Positions 44,964 through 54,432 of a stretch of DNA of 64,000 nt are shown in pieces; the stretch's first letter is position 1, and every line of letters starts with the position of its first letter. Position numbers and translations under genes: made by a program. This DNA is from Bemisia tabaci (lineage: Eukaryota > Arthropoda > Insecta > Hemiptera > Aleyrodidae), in NCBI RefSeq assembly GCF_918797505.1, contig NC_092801.1:10602001-10666000 (forward strand). The letters are read 5' to 3'. Below the pieces are notes generated by a model. That model saw only the letters and a list, made by a program, of their open reading frames with translations. It did not search any database and was not told the DNA's origin.

Positions 44964-45230
44964 CACATATCGACGGTGAAAGTCGGCAATCACATAACTC
45001 GTTTGCGGTGTCTGAAAATCTCCGCCTCTACGTCATTTTTGTAAAGGAGAACAAATTGATATTATTTCTTGAAGTTTTTGCAGAATTTTCTTCGCATTGA
45101 GAGGAAAAATCATGACAGTTTTAAAGAATTGCCGTTGAGTAGTTTTCCATTTAAAAAATAAAGTATGACAGGATGTCTTCGACGTCGCAAACCGAGTTAT
45201 GTGATTGCCGACTTTCACCGTCGATATGTG
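44964..45230. mobile_element. MITE, family P2 (copy 2, well preserved)
   Basis: The terminal inverted repeat starts CACATATCGACGGTGAAAG and continues through TCGGCAATCACATAACTCG; the right end is the mirror. The repeat is about 40-45 bp in a 267-bp element. It lies about 200 bp beyond the stop of the regucalcin-like gene. Confidence 0.8.
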
Positions 45231-45428
45231 CATAAGGAAACTTATGGCACATACGTTGTTTTTAAACCGGGCTAGAATTTATAGTTTTAAATTGCAAAAT
45301 GTAGTCGTGTTTATCTTCATCTTAGGCCTGAACGAAATTTTGACGAAATAAATCATTCAATTGATTATTTTGTCTTTGTTGCTTCATTTCGCGTACATTA
45401 GTTTAATTATTATATTATTTAATACTAT

Positions 45429-47693
45429 TTAAGTCTGGGAATGACTGTTGGTGCCTTTTTCCTCGGATGAGGATCTCCATTGATCATTCTCTTCCTCAAA
45501 TTCTGTTTCCGAAGGATCTTCCTCATCTTTGGTTTCCTCCTCTGGAGATTGCTCCTGGTCTATGGTTTCTTTCATTGATGATTCTTTATCTTCTTCCTGT
45601 TTATCTGACGATTTTTTGTCGTCTTCGGTTTTTCCTTGCGATCCCTTATCTTGCTCCGAGATTCTCTCTTCTGGTGATTCTTTTCTATCTTCAGTTGCCT
45701 CCGGTGATGATTTTTTCTCGTCTTGGCTCTCTCTCTTTGGAGTTTCCTTTTTTTCATCATTGTTCTCATTTTCTGATGGCTTTTTATCCGGTTCGGATGT
45801 CTGATCTGACGATTTTTTGCTATTTTTACTTTGTTCTCTTGCTGATTTTTCTGAGGTATTTTTTTTCTCCTCTGAAGAATTCTTTTGATCTTTGCGGCTT
45901 TTTGATTGACTTCTTTCCTTGACCTCATCTTCTGATGAACGTCTGGCCTCTGAAGAAAACTTCTGATCTTTGCGGCTTTTTGATTCCTTTCCATCCTTAA
46001 CCCCTTCTTCTGATGAATTTTTTGGTTTCCTCTGACTCCTGGATTTGTTCCGGCCTTTGTCTTGCTCAGAAGAATACCCTCGACTTTTTGCATTATCCTT
46101 AGAAGTTCCTCTCTCTGTCTCTTCTGATGACACTTCGACTTCCTTGGTATCCTCCTCCTCTGATGACTTCATTCTTCTATTTCTCTTATCCGCCTCTTCG
46201 GACTTGCTCCTTCTGTTCGGTGACTCCTTCCTATCTCTAGGGACTTTTTCTGATTCATCTCTTCCCCTGGGTGGTTCCCTCCGATCCTTAGATGATCTAC
46301 TCCGATCTTCAGACGATCTGCTTCGATCCTTAGATCGTCCTCTTCGACTTTCAGAAGATCTCTCATCCCTCGAAGATCGACGTCGATCCTTTGATGATCT
46401 GCTCTGTTTCCGAAATTCTGCGCTTCGATCTTCAGACGATCTGCTCCGATCTTCAGGCGATCTGCTTCGATCCTCAGACGATCTGCTTCGCTCCCCGGAC
46501 GATCTACTCCGATCGTCGGACGATTTACTTCGATCCTTAGATCGTCCTTTTCGATTTTCAAAGGATCCTTTATCCCTCGAGGATCGACGTCGATCTTTTG
46601 ATGATCTGCTCTGTTTCCGAAATTCTGTGCTTCGATCCTCAGACAATCTGCTCCGATCCTTAGGCGATCTGCTTCGATCCTCGGACGATCTGCTTCGATC
46701 CTCGGACGATCTACTCCGATCGTCGGACGATCTACTCCGATCGTCGGACGATCTACTCCGATCGTCGGACGATCTGCTCCTATCCTTAGATCGTCCTCTT
46801 CGAATTTCAGAAGATCTTGAAGCCTCCATAGATCGACCTCGAGCCTCAGGTGATCTGTTTTGTTTCCGAAATTCTCTGCTTCGATCCTCGGACGATCTGC
46901 TCCGATCCTCAGGCGATCTGCTTCGATCCTCGGACGATCTGCTTCGATCCTCAGGCGATCTGCTTCGATCCTCGGACGATCTACTCCGATCGTCGGACGA
47001 TCTGCTCCTATCCTTAGATCGTCCTCTTTGACTCTCAGAAGATCTTGAAGCCTCCATGGATCGACCTCGAGCCTTAGGTGATCTGTTCTGTTTCCGAAAT
47101 TCTCTGCTCCGATCCTCGGAAGATCTACCCTGATCCTCGGACAACTGCTTTCGAACCTTATAAACTTCTTCGGACTCCTTCCGATCTTTTCGTTTCTCCT
47201 CGGAGTCCTCTCGGGTGTCCTTTTCTTTCTCCCGATATTTCGGTTCATCCCTCTTCGAATCTCCTCGCTTAGGCTTTCGGCGATCTTCGTCAGGTTTCTC
47301 TTGACCTCGCAAAGTGCAACAGTTCCCCAAACTGCACCCGCAAACTCCACCCCCACAACCGCGATCAACGCAATTTCCGCTGGACGTCAGGCAACCTCCT
47401 CCGCAACAGGGGCATGTATTTTGATTACAGCCCCCGATGAACCCGCAACAACAGCCATCCCTGCACACGACAGCGTTGTTCGCCGGGATCCCACGCGGCC
47501 CCAGTCCACAAATTTCGAAGACACACCCGGCCAGGGGTTGTTGTCTTCTCTCCGCCTCGGTGAGGTAGATTCGCGATGTTGTAACGTAGAGGGTGCTTAG
47601 GTCCGGGCCGCCCCAGGCGCATGAGCTAACGTCTCGTACCGGGAGTTTCATCCTCCTGAGTACCACACCTTTTGCAGGATCCACTTCAATCAC
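45429..47693 (-). CDS. Regucalcin-like gene, exon 5 (end of propeller, Cys-rich module, repeat tail)
   Basis: Acceptor TTATTTGTTCCTATTTTTAC+AG at 47695-47694, phase 0, starting VIEVDPAKG. The single 2265-bp exon encodes the last propeller strands, the Cys module and the whole tail; the TAA stop is at 45431-45429. ATTAAA words just downstream may serve as polyadenylation signals. Confidence 0.9.
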   Translation of the reverse strand: MIEVDPAKGVVLRRMKLPVRDVSSCAWGGPDLSTLYVTTSRIYLTEAERRQQPLAGCVFEICGLGPRGIPANNAVVCRDGCCCGFIGGCNQNTCPCCGGGCLTSSGNCVDRGCGGGVCGCSLGNCCTLRGQEKPDEDRRKPKRGDSKRDEPKYREKEKDTREDSEEKRKDRKESEEVYKVRKQLSEDQGRSSEDRSREFRKQNRSPKARGRSMEASRSSESQRGRSKDRSRSSDDRSRSSEDRSRSPEDRSRSSEDRSRSPEDRSRSSEDRSREFRKQNRSPEARGRSMEASRSSEIRRGRSKDRSRSSDDRSRSSDDRSRSSDDRSRSSEDRSRSSEDRSRSPKDRSRLSEDRSTEFRKQSRSSKDRRRSSRDKGSFENRKGRSKDRSKSSDDRSRSSGERSRSSEDRSRSPEDRSRSSEDRSAEFRKQSRSSKDRRRSSRDERSSESRRGRSKDRSRSSEDRSRSSKDRREPPRGRDESEKVPRDRKESPNRRSKSEEADKRNRRMKSSEEEDTKEVEVSSEETERGTSKDNAKSRGYSSEQDKGRNKSRSQRKPKNSSEEGVKDGKESKSRKDQKFSSEARRSSEDEVKERSQSKSRKDQKNSSEEKKNTSEKSAREQSKNSKKSSDQTSEPDKKPSENENNDEKKETPKRESQDEKKSSPEATEDRKESPEERISEQDKGSQGKTEDDKKSSDKQEEDKESSMKETIDQEQSPEEETKDEEDPSETEFEEENDQWRSSSEEKGTNSHSQT

Positions 47694-50600
47694 CTGTAAA
47701 AATAGGAACAAATAAATTACGCGTATATGTAAGTTTTATAAACTGTGAATCTACGAAGACATGTATCTCCGTTAGAATGTTTAGGAACATCCGCTCCAAT
47801 TTCAATTTTTCCGCCGCTCAAATTAAGAGGCTTGGTTCTTGATTTAAGCTTAAATCTAATTGAATTAAGAGTATTTTGTCTTGTCGATGTTTTTAAGAGT
47901 CTGGACTCTAGATCCAATGTGTTTTTTTCCAGTGTGGGGTTCACTTTGGATTGTGTATCATTCGATTATAACTATTCAGTAAACTTTTAAAAATAATTAA
48001 GGCCACTGCTTACTTGATATCCACCGAAGCAAGCTATCCATAGATTTTCATTGCAGTCTATCGCCATGCCATCTGGCTTTCCTGGTACTCCGTCGGCATT
48101 GAAGTCGAACACTACCTTCTTGTTACCTGCAAAAGGTCAATAATCAGAGGCGGATCCAGCAAATTGGCAACCTTGGATTTCCCCAATTTAACTCTATGTA
48201 AAATTATCGATTCTTATCGGAGCACTGACCCCTCTAAGAACGATACATTCTCATAGGTTTAAATGAAGGAAAACAATGTTGCCAGTTTGCTAGATCCGCC
48301 AATGTCAATAATTCATTACGACGTTAACGTTTCCATTCAACCGTTCGTAAAATTTTGGAGCCGGCGCAATTGAGGATAAATTTATATCTTTTCTCTGAAA
48401 ATGTATCCTTTAACGATCGCAAATAAAACATATTTCTCCAGTTGAAAAAATCGTATACGATACATATTTTACGTACAGAACCCTCTGCGTTCATTGTAAG
48501 AGTTGACTGTGACAAACAATTTTGAATTAAAGTATCAAAATGTGTTTTGAACTCCATGAATTTTGTACTGATCTGTAAAATTTTGGCAACATCCACTTGT
48601 GCATCCACATGACAAAGTTTAAATACATTTTTAAGAGTCTCAAGTCAGGATTCTGAGATACAACTTTGGGAATTTTCATCTGATTTTGTGCTATTTTTGG
48701 TTTTTTCCCTTCAATGCATGGAATAATTTTCAGCTTTCGCAACAGCAAATAGCCATGACAAGAATTTTAAGGTGATTTGATGCTCGTCATTTTTTGTGTC
48801 AGAGCGACGTGCGATTTATCGCATCGATTCGTCCTATAATTTCAGCTACTTGTAATTTTTTTCGAATTTTGAGATCGAACTTCTGTTGTCACGAGACTAC
48901 AGAATTCATGTACCAAGTTCGACAAAGACATCCAACGTAATAAAGAAAGAGTTTTTTTAGAGGAAAAATATCGTATTCGATACTGCTATCAAAACTGCAC
49001 TGGAATGCGATATTTTTTCTCTAAAAAAAACTCTTAAAACCTTTATTACGTTGAATGTCTTTGTCAAATTTTGTAGATGAGTTCATAAGTCTCATGACAA
49101 CAGAAGTGCGATCTCAAAATTCGAAAAAAATGACAGGTAGCTGAAATTATGGGACGAATCGATGCGATACATCGCACGTCCCTCTGACACAAATAATGGC
49201 GTCCATCAAATCACCTGGCCTTTTCGAGGATTTTTATCAAAATTCCCAATATATACCTAATTTGATTAACCGTTGATACTAGTAAAGGAGTGCTGATTCT
49301 TCACTGATTTCTTGAGGGAGAAACCAAAAGAATACACATATTGGAAATAATTAGAATTTTAAAATAAAAAATTCTGACATTGGCTCCGCATTGGTACCCA
49401 CTCACTTGTCTTTCCGGTATCGATGTCGTAGTCAAAACCAAAAATTTGCTCCAGCGAATATTCGCAGACGTACATCCTTGTGTACTTGGCATTCCACGCC
49501 AGCCCGTTGTAGAATGTCGCATCTTTACCCTGTTCAATCTTCAAATTACAATAATCTCTGTCGTATTTGAACAGACTAGCTTGGTTAGGCACCGTAGTTC
49601 CGTCACGCAACATCTTTCCTTTGGTATCTACAACAGATCGTTAAGTCCTCATTAAAACCATGTGATAGGGAACTTGTGTTTGGTTAGGGAGGTCCCAAGT
49701 GCAATCCCCGGAGCAGGCAAAAAATTCCAAATCAAAATTCCAACGCAAGTGCCTAACAGTTGGCTGTAAATGTTCTAATTGGGCCCCTCCCTGTGCATAT
49801 AGCTGTGTTCAGTTTCAAAAATTTCGGTCGTACAGTGGTCCAACTTAGCCCCCCATTTTCTAAAAAACCGTGCGTATACTCAAGCTAAAATTTTTACCAG
49901 AGTTTTAGGGTATCATAAGGTATCGTTTAGGCCCGGATTCAGAAAAATCCCCGCTGACCCAAATTGTGCCATTCTTGGCGTCGCTCTTTTCAGACATTTA
50001 AGATCAAATTCCAAAAAAAATTATCTAAGAAATTGACAGAAAAATATTCAGAAATTGTCCTATTAATTAGCGATTTGTTGAAGGAAAGGCGACGTCTGAA
50101 GGCTCACACGGCGCTTTTCCTCAGCATTGCAGCACTCCAGAGTGACGTCATTCGTGACGCTACATTACCCATGAAAGTCCGTCTCCTCCTTCTTCCCCTC
50201 TCTCCTACTTTTTCTCTCTTTTTTTTGGCCCGAGGGCGGAGAGGGAGAATGCCACCATGGCCCTCAGCCTGGATCAGCCACTGTTTCAGAATGACGTCAC
50301 TGGTGACGCTACATTACCCATGAAAGTCCGTCCGGTGCAGTCTGCCTTTCCGTCGCTGAAGGTGGCGAAGGCGTCGTAGTCGAAGCGACCCAGGGTCACG
50401 ACCTGGGGTTTACATTCCGGGCGCCCGTTCCACGTAATTTTCACCAACTTCGACCCGAGTCCGGCCAAAAACTCGTTGCGCGAGTCCTGGATCGGGATCA
50501 CGCCAGCGAGCTCCTCTCCTGGAGACAAGAGGAACACAAATTGGGCCGGGTCAAACAGAAAGGCACCGAGTCACATCACGACGGTCAAAATGCACCACCA

Positions 50601-53600
50601 TGTATCTCCATTGCGATGTTCCAAAATGGAGATTTTGCATGTGTGAGGAATTTGCGATTTGACTGTTGATTCTCATGTAAAAGTTCGCGATAAACACGAT
50701 GGTGCCACTGGTTTTCTCTGAAATCAACTACTAAGCTCAAAAAAAAGCTCTCAAGTTGAGGCCAAAATGGAGGGCATATCCTACCCTACCCTGAGAATCA
50801 ATTTACAACGTGGAGTTGGAAGACCCTGAGAGTCCACTTCTACATCAAAACAAACTTTCCATACATAGATAGGGAGCAAATATATTGACAGGGCTGCCAG
50901 TTTATTTGGGGACACCAAAACTGAAAACACGGCAACCCTGCTAATGTATTTGCTCCCTATCTTTGCATGGAGAGTTTGTCTTGATGTAGAGGTGGACTCT
51001 CAGGGTAGAGTGGGATATCCCCTCCATTTTGGCCTCAACTTGAGAGGTTTTTTTGAGCCTGAGAGTTGATTTCAGAGAAAACCAGTAGCATCATCGTGTT
51101 TCTCGCCAACTTTTACATAAGAATCAACAGTCAAATCGCAAATTCCTCACACATGCAACATCTACATTTCGGCTCCCATCTAATTCCCACGAAGAGAAAC
51201 TAACCGTTTCCATAGCTTAAAATTTTTAAAGAATATTCTGCTGATATAGAAAAAAAAATCAAAAAATTTATCAAAAAATTGTGTTGAATAGTTTTTCAAA
51301 GATAAATTAAAGTATGGTCCATAATATAAATAATCGAAATTTTGAATATGCAAAAAATTAGTTCTTCTTGACCCAGAAACATTCCCCAAGTTTCGTCTCA
51401 ATAGCTTATTTGGGAAAGTTTTAAAGGGGGCGGGGAGTACGGACTTTTGGAACATCCTGTAAATGACGGCTTGACTTTTTTTATCGTTTGAGAGAGATAA
51501 AGTCAATCATGTGTCTCGCAAAATTGTATAGAAAATCATGTACTTTTATAAAAAATTTCCGTTGCTCGCAAGAGTTTCATTGAAAATGAGGGCACCCTGG
51601 TAAAAATTGGCAGTAGAATCAGTGTTCCAAAATACCATAGACCTACAGCTGTAAGATTTCCAATAGCTTCTATAGCCGGCTACACAATTTCTTATAGCCT
51701 TTTATAGCCGATGGCGATTAAGCAACTTACGGCCAGGCGATAAAGTGTATGCTAACGTCACTAATTACGGATGCTAGGACTTAGTGAGTTTTTGGACCAT
51801 TGCTCTCTTTTTGGGCCGTAGTATCTTGATTTATTTTGCGAGGAAAGCGCCGTACTTTTGATGGATGCCTGCCATTCCTAATATATTAGAGCGCCTTCAG
51901 TTTCGTATGATACTGTGCAATACCTCTGGCGTGAAATAGTTGCTTCAAGCGCCGTGGCACGCTGCGGTGCGGCGCGGCGGGCACTCGGGCAGTCAGCGCG
52001 AAACGCGCATTGGCGCCTACAAACCTAACAGGGATACTTCACGCGTTGCGCAATGCGTGAAGTATCCCTGTCAGGTTTGTAGGCGCCAGTGCGTCGCCGC
52101 TCCGCTTTGTGTTAGGCTCTAATATTTAATCTGGCGGAGTCAGCGTTATTCAACTCATGATTTTGAAATGTTTGCACATCCTGTATGGATTATTCTCGTA
52201 TTATTTGATGAAAAAAATTATGTATTAAAGGAAAATATAACGTGTGTTTTGTAAATATTAAGGTGGTTCCGTATCAAACTTCATGATTTCCAAAGCACAC
52301 GAATTTCTACACAATTTCTTATAGCCTTTTATAATCGATGGCGAAAAAGCAACAGCCAGGCGATAAAGTGTAAAGCCCGGCGATAGGAACTATAGCCCGG
52401 CTGCATAATTTTTTATCGCTTCGTATAGCCCGGCCGTAAGATTTTCTCCGCATTCTACAGCCCGCTACATGATTTTCTGTAGCCTTCCTTAGCCGGCTAT
52501 AAGAATTCCTACGGTATTTTGAAACGCAGCTTTTATCGCCAATTTTTACCAGGGAATCTTTCGGACGATAGTGGCAATTTGACAGAGAACGGAGGCTTCT
52601 TCCAATGAATTTTCCGGTCTCTGACAGTTTTCTCAAAACTTCATTTTTGGACTTACTGCTCTCCTCGCTATCACGGCAGTATGAAAAGGGGGGGGGGTAT
52701 TTTACTTGCCCCCTCTCCCGCCTCGATAATAGAATATTCTTATTTTTGCATCATCGACTTCCATAGACCATCGAAATGGATCTTCATGAATCATCCAAAC
52801 GATTGCTAAGAATCTTTCAAACGTTTCGCGGCAATTCGACAAAGAACGGAGGCTTCTTTCAAGACAATTTTCCGATCAGGCTTTTGAGCCCGTTATCTCA
52901 AAATTTCATTTCTGCATTTACTTCTCTCCTTTTGGGCCGTAGTATCTTGATTTATTTTGCGAGGAAGCGCCGTACTTTTGATGGATGCCTGCCATTACTA
53001 ATATGTTAGAGCGCCTTCAGTTTCGTATGATACTGTGCAATACCTCTGGTGTGGAATAGTTGCTTCAAGCGCCGTGGCAGGCGGGCAGCCAGCGCGAAAC
53101 ACGCATCGGCGCCTACAAACCTAACAGGGATACTTCACGCGTTGCGGAATGCTTGAAGTATCCCTGTTAGGTTTGTAGGCGCCAGTGCGTCGCCGCTCCG
53201 CTTTGTGTTAGGCTTTAATATTTAATCTGGCGGAGTCAGTGTTATTCAACTCATGATTTTGAAATGTTTTGCACATCCTGTATGGATTATTCTCATTTTA
53301 ATTGATGAAAAAAAATATATATGAAAGGAAAATATAATGTGTGTTTTATAAAGGTGGTTTCGTATCAAACTTAATTACTTTCAAAGCACACGAATTTCCA
53401 CACAATATCTTAAAGCTTTTTATAATAGATGGCGAAAAAGCAACAGCCAGGCGATAAAGTATAAAGCCCGGCGACAGGAACTATAGCTCGGCTGCATAAT
53501 TTTTTATCGCTTCGTATTAGCCCGGCCGTATGATTTTCTCCGCAAACTACAGCCAGCTATATGATTTTCTGCAGCCTTCTTTAGCCGGCTTTAAGAATTC

Positions 53601-54223
53601 CTATGGAATTTTGAAACGCAGCTCTTATCGCCAATTTTTACAAGGGCATTATTAGAATGATGTGTTATATCGGATAAACTAGAGTTGCCACTGTCAGGGA
53701 ACACCGGGGAGACGGGGAAATGCCAGAGAATGTTAAAAAGTCAGGGAATACCTGAAAATGTTAGATATAAATCGCTGGGTCACCTTCATTCGCTCTCTCG
53801 AGTGGGTTTGAAGTTTCGAACAACACATTTTGCCTAAAAACTAATTCTAACAATGTCTTTTTAAAAATCTGGCATTTGTTCAATTGTCAGAGGATTTCAC
53901 CAAAATGTGTCCGGGAAGTCAGGAAAATTTCAGGGATTTTAATTTTCCAAATTCTGTAGCAACCCTGAATAAAAAGTGTTGAGAGTCTCATTTTACGTGA
54001 AAAATCTAAAAATAGGATTACCTAGGCTGCAAGAACAAGTAGTGTACCCGGTTTGAAGATCGTACATACAAATCTTTCCGACGAGTTTGTCGACGAAGAG
54101 GAGGATTTTGTTTTGACAGTCGTAGTGCGGCTCCTCCGATATATCGAATGGTCCGGATACGACTCTGATTGAAATCTCGCCAGCTTGCACGCTTCCCAGT
54201 GACAACAATGGGAACAGAAGCAT
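45429..54223 (-). CDS. Secreted regucalcin/SMP-30-like protein with Cys-rich module and long DRSRSSE-repeat tail
   Basis: Five exons (54223-54022, 50518-50318, 49627-49406, 48126-48014, 47693-45429) join in frame with GT-AG introns to 1000 residues. Residues 1-14 (MLLFPLLSLGSVQA) form a signal peptide. The SMP-30/gluconolactonase propeller follows: SEEPHYD, FVDKLVGKICMYD, DSRNEFLAGLGS, FSDGKADCTGR, FYNGLAWNAKYTRMYVCEY, KPDGMAIDCNENLWIACFGG, GGPDLSTLYVTTS and QQPLAGCVFEI. Three of the metal or substrate positions known in regucalcin look conserved (Glu of the first motif, Asn of YNGLAW, Asp of PDGMAID); the R-x-N site is changed to T-x-S. Residues about 323-377 are Cys/Gly-rich. Residues about 378-1000 are extremely charged, with many 7-residue DRSRSSE-type repeats and higher-order repeats. 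Ordinary regucalcins are about 300 residues and cytosolic. Secretion and a binding or structural role are inferred. An extra 5' exon is possible because CTCTTTCAG precedes the ATG. Confidence 0.88.
46290..47130 (-). repeat. 21-bp coding minisatellite (DRSRSSE repeats)
   Basis: Many copies of a unit such as GATCGAAGCAGATCGTCCGAG on the minus strand. Larger blocks containing SREFRKQ and RRGRSKD words recur about every 90-100 residues. The plus-strand frame through this array is only a by-product of the repeat. Confidence 0.88.
47813..47937. mobile_element. Truncated MITE, family P1 (copy 2), in intron 4 of the regucalcin-like gene
   Basis: CTCAAATTAAGAGGCTTGGT through AGAGTCTGGACTCTAGATCC and TGTGTTTTTTTCCAG matches one arm plus centre of the element at 38-263. 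The other arm is missing. Confidence 0.75.
48014..48126 (-). CDS. Regucalcin-like gene, exon 4
   Basis: 113 bp between acceptor ..CCTTTTGCAG (48128-48127) and donor GTAAGC (48013-48008). It encodes NKKVVFDFNADG then KPDGMAIDCNENLWIACFGG, the conserved PDG-x-x-x-D metal-site strand. Confidence 0.92.
48145..48304. mobile_element. hAT-type MITE next to the exon 4 acceptor
   Basis: 160 bp with CAGAGGCGGATCCAGCAAAT at the left and mirror TTTGCTAGATCCGCC at the right. It is flanked by an 8-bp duplication TCAATAAT (48137-48144 and 48305-48312). The 8-bp duplication and CAGAGGCG end are typical of hAT elements. It ends 16 nt from the intron 3 AG, so it replaced the natural branch-point region. Confidence 0.82.
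48305..48769. other. Intron 3 sequence, nothing recognised
   Basis: AT-rich intronic DNA between the hAT-type MITE and the next inverted repeat. No exon or element seen. Confidence 0.4.
48770..49216. mobile_element. Inverted-repeat element in intron 3
   Basis: AGGTGATTTGATG ... CATCAAATCACCT at the ends. Arms include GTGCGATTTATCGCATCGAT with its mirror and GAGATCGAACTTCTGTTGTC with its mirror. About 447 bp; arms about 200 bp. Confidence 0.75.
49406..49627 (-). CDS. Regucalcin-like gene, exon 3
   Basis: 222 bp. Acceptor ..CTGTTGTAG (49629-49628), donor GTGAGT (49405-49400). Encodes DTKGKMLRDG, LFKYDRDYCNL, FYNGLAWNAKYTRMYVCEY and FGFDYDIDTGKT, the central propeller blades with the conserved Asn of YNGLAW. 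Confidence 0.92.
49755..49990. repeat. One-arm relic of palindrome F in intron 2
   Basis: GTGCGTATACTCAAGCTAAA, TTAGGGTATCATAAGGTATC and CCATTCTTGGCGTCGCTCTT match the right arm of 37191-38515, with a monomer fragment (TTCAGTTTCAAAAATTTCGG) in front. The mirror arm is absent. Confidence 0.78.
50140..50331. repeat. Direct duplication carrying the exon 2 end and its splice donor
   Basis: GTGACGCTACATTACCCATG+AAAGTCCGTC occurs at 50158-50187 and again at 50302-50331, each preceded by a GTGACGTCA or ATGACGTCA word. The second copy is the true exon end and donor (CATGG|GTAATG on the minus strand). The first is a duplicate in the intron. Confidence 0.75.
50318..50518 (-). CDS. Regucalcin-like gene, exon 2
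   Basis: 201 bp. Acceptor ..CTTGTCTCCAG (50520-50519), donor GTAATG (50317-50312). Encodes GEELAGVIPIQDSRNEFLAG, KLVKITWNGRPE and FDYDAFATFSDGKADCTGRT. Phase fits exons 1 and 3. Confidence 0.92.
50615..51180. repeat. Palindromic element E in intron 1
   Basis: Left TTGCATGTGTGAGGAATTTG and right CAAATTCCTCACACATGCAA; inner arms TCAAGTTGAGGCCAAAATGG and CCATTTTGGCCTCAACTTGA. Arms about 255 bp, about 85-90% similar by eye, with a short centre near 50905. Confidence 0.8.
51181..51594. other. Intron 1 sequence, no gene seen
   Basis: A 108-codon minus-strand frame (51180-51506) is Phe/Lys-rich and has no family resemblance. TACAGGATGTTCCAAAAGTC on the minus strand near 51460 looks like a transposon end. 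Confidence 0.45.
51595..52554. mobile_element. Terminal-inverted-repeat element (960 bp), copy 1
   Basis: Ends CCCTGGTAAAAATTGGC and mirror GCCAATTTTTACCAGGG, extended by TCCAAAATACCATAG against CTACGGTATTTTGAAA. The interior carries repeated TATAGCCCGGC / TAGCCGGCT words and a 78-bp palindrome (52011-52088). No coding sequence. The segment from about 51812 is repeated at about 52932-53650. Confidence 0.72.
52011..52088. repeat. 78-bp near-perfect palindrome
   Basis: TGGCGCCTACAAACCTAACA at the left is mirrored at the right with two mismatches and no loop. The same structure recurs at 53108-53183. Confidence 0.9.
52555..52931. repeat. Degenerate direct repeats between the two TIR-element copies
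   Basis: AGAACGGAGGCTTCTT(C/T) blocks at 52580 and 52845, with similar flanks (GGCAATT, TTTTCCG, TCTCAAAA(C/T)TTCATTT), show that the duplicated unit of about 1.1 kb reaches into this stretch. A G-run lies at 52688-52697. Confidence 0.55.
52932..53650. mobile_element. Second copy of the TIR element (left end missing)
   Basis: From TTTTGGGCCGTAGTATCTTG to GCCAATTTTTACAAGGG it follows 51808-52554 closely. It contains the 76-bp palindrome at 53108-53183, whose arms match better than in copy 1 at one position (CCTGTTAGG). Confidence 0.72.
53651..54021. other. Intron 1 sequence, nothing recognised
   Basis: AT-rich. Contains GGGAAATGCCAGAGAATG-type degenerate text but no clear element. Confidence 0.4.
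54022..54223 (-). CDS. Regucalcin-like gene, first recognised exon (signal peptide)
   Basis: ATG at 54223; donor GTAATC (54021-54016). Encodes signal peptide MLLFPLLSLGSVQA, then VVSGPFDISEEPHYDCQNK and the first propeller strand. CTCTTTCAG (to about 54233) could be an acceptor, in which case an upstream exon would extend the signal peptide. Confidence 0.85.
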
Positions 54224-54269
54224 CCAACAACTGAAAGAGATATATCGATGGCTAAAGTTCGATAAAGAT

Positions 54270-54432
54270 CAGTGGCGTGGCGTGAACAATCGATCATCGA
54301 TATTTCCCTATTTGAAGCTATAGTAAAGAATCGATTATTAAGGTGTTCGTTACGAACACCCTATCTTCGATTATTTTCCTTATGATTAAATGGCAGATCA
54401 ATCGATATACCACATAGCACGCCACGCCACTG
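54270..54432. mobile_element. Hairpin MITE, family P3 (copy 1), 47 bp upstream of the regucalcin-like ATG
   Basis: 163 bp. Ends CAGTGGCGTGGCGTG and mirror CACGCCACGCCACTG; AAAGAT directly flanks both ends (54264-54269 and 54433-54438). Central arms ATCGATATTTCC and GTGTTCGTTACGAACACC. The CAGTGGCG end is hAT-like, but a 6-bp duplication is shorter than the usual 8. Confidence 0.8.

Noticed and set aside
46045..47031. 328-codon plus-strand frame of LLRSSDD repeats
   Set aside because: It is the opposite strand of the coding minisatellite; the minus strand is spliced to a recognisable propeller.
51180..51506. 108-codon minus-strand frame
   Set aside because: Phe/Lys-rich, in an intron beside a transposon-end-like sequence, without any family match.
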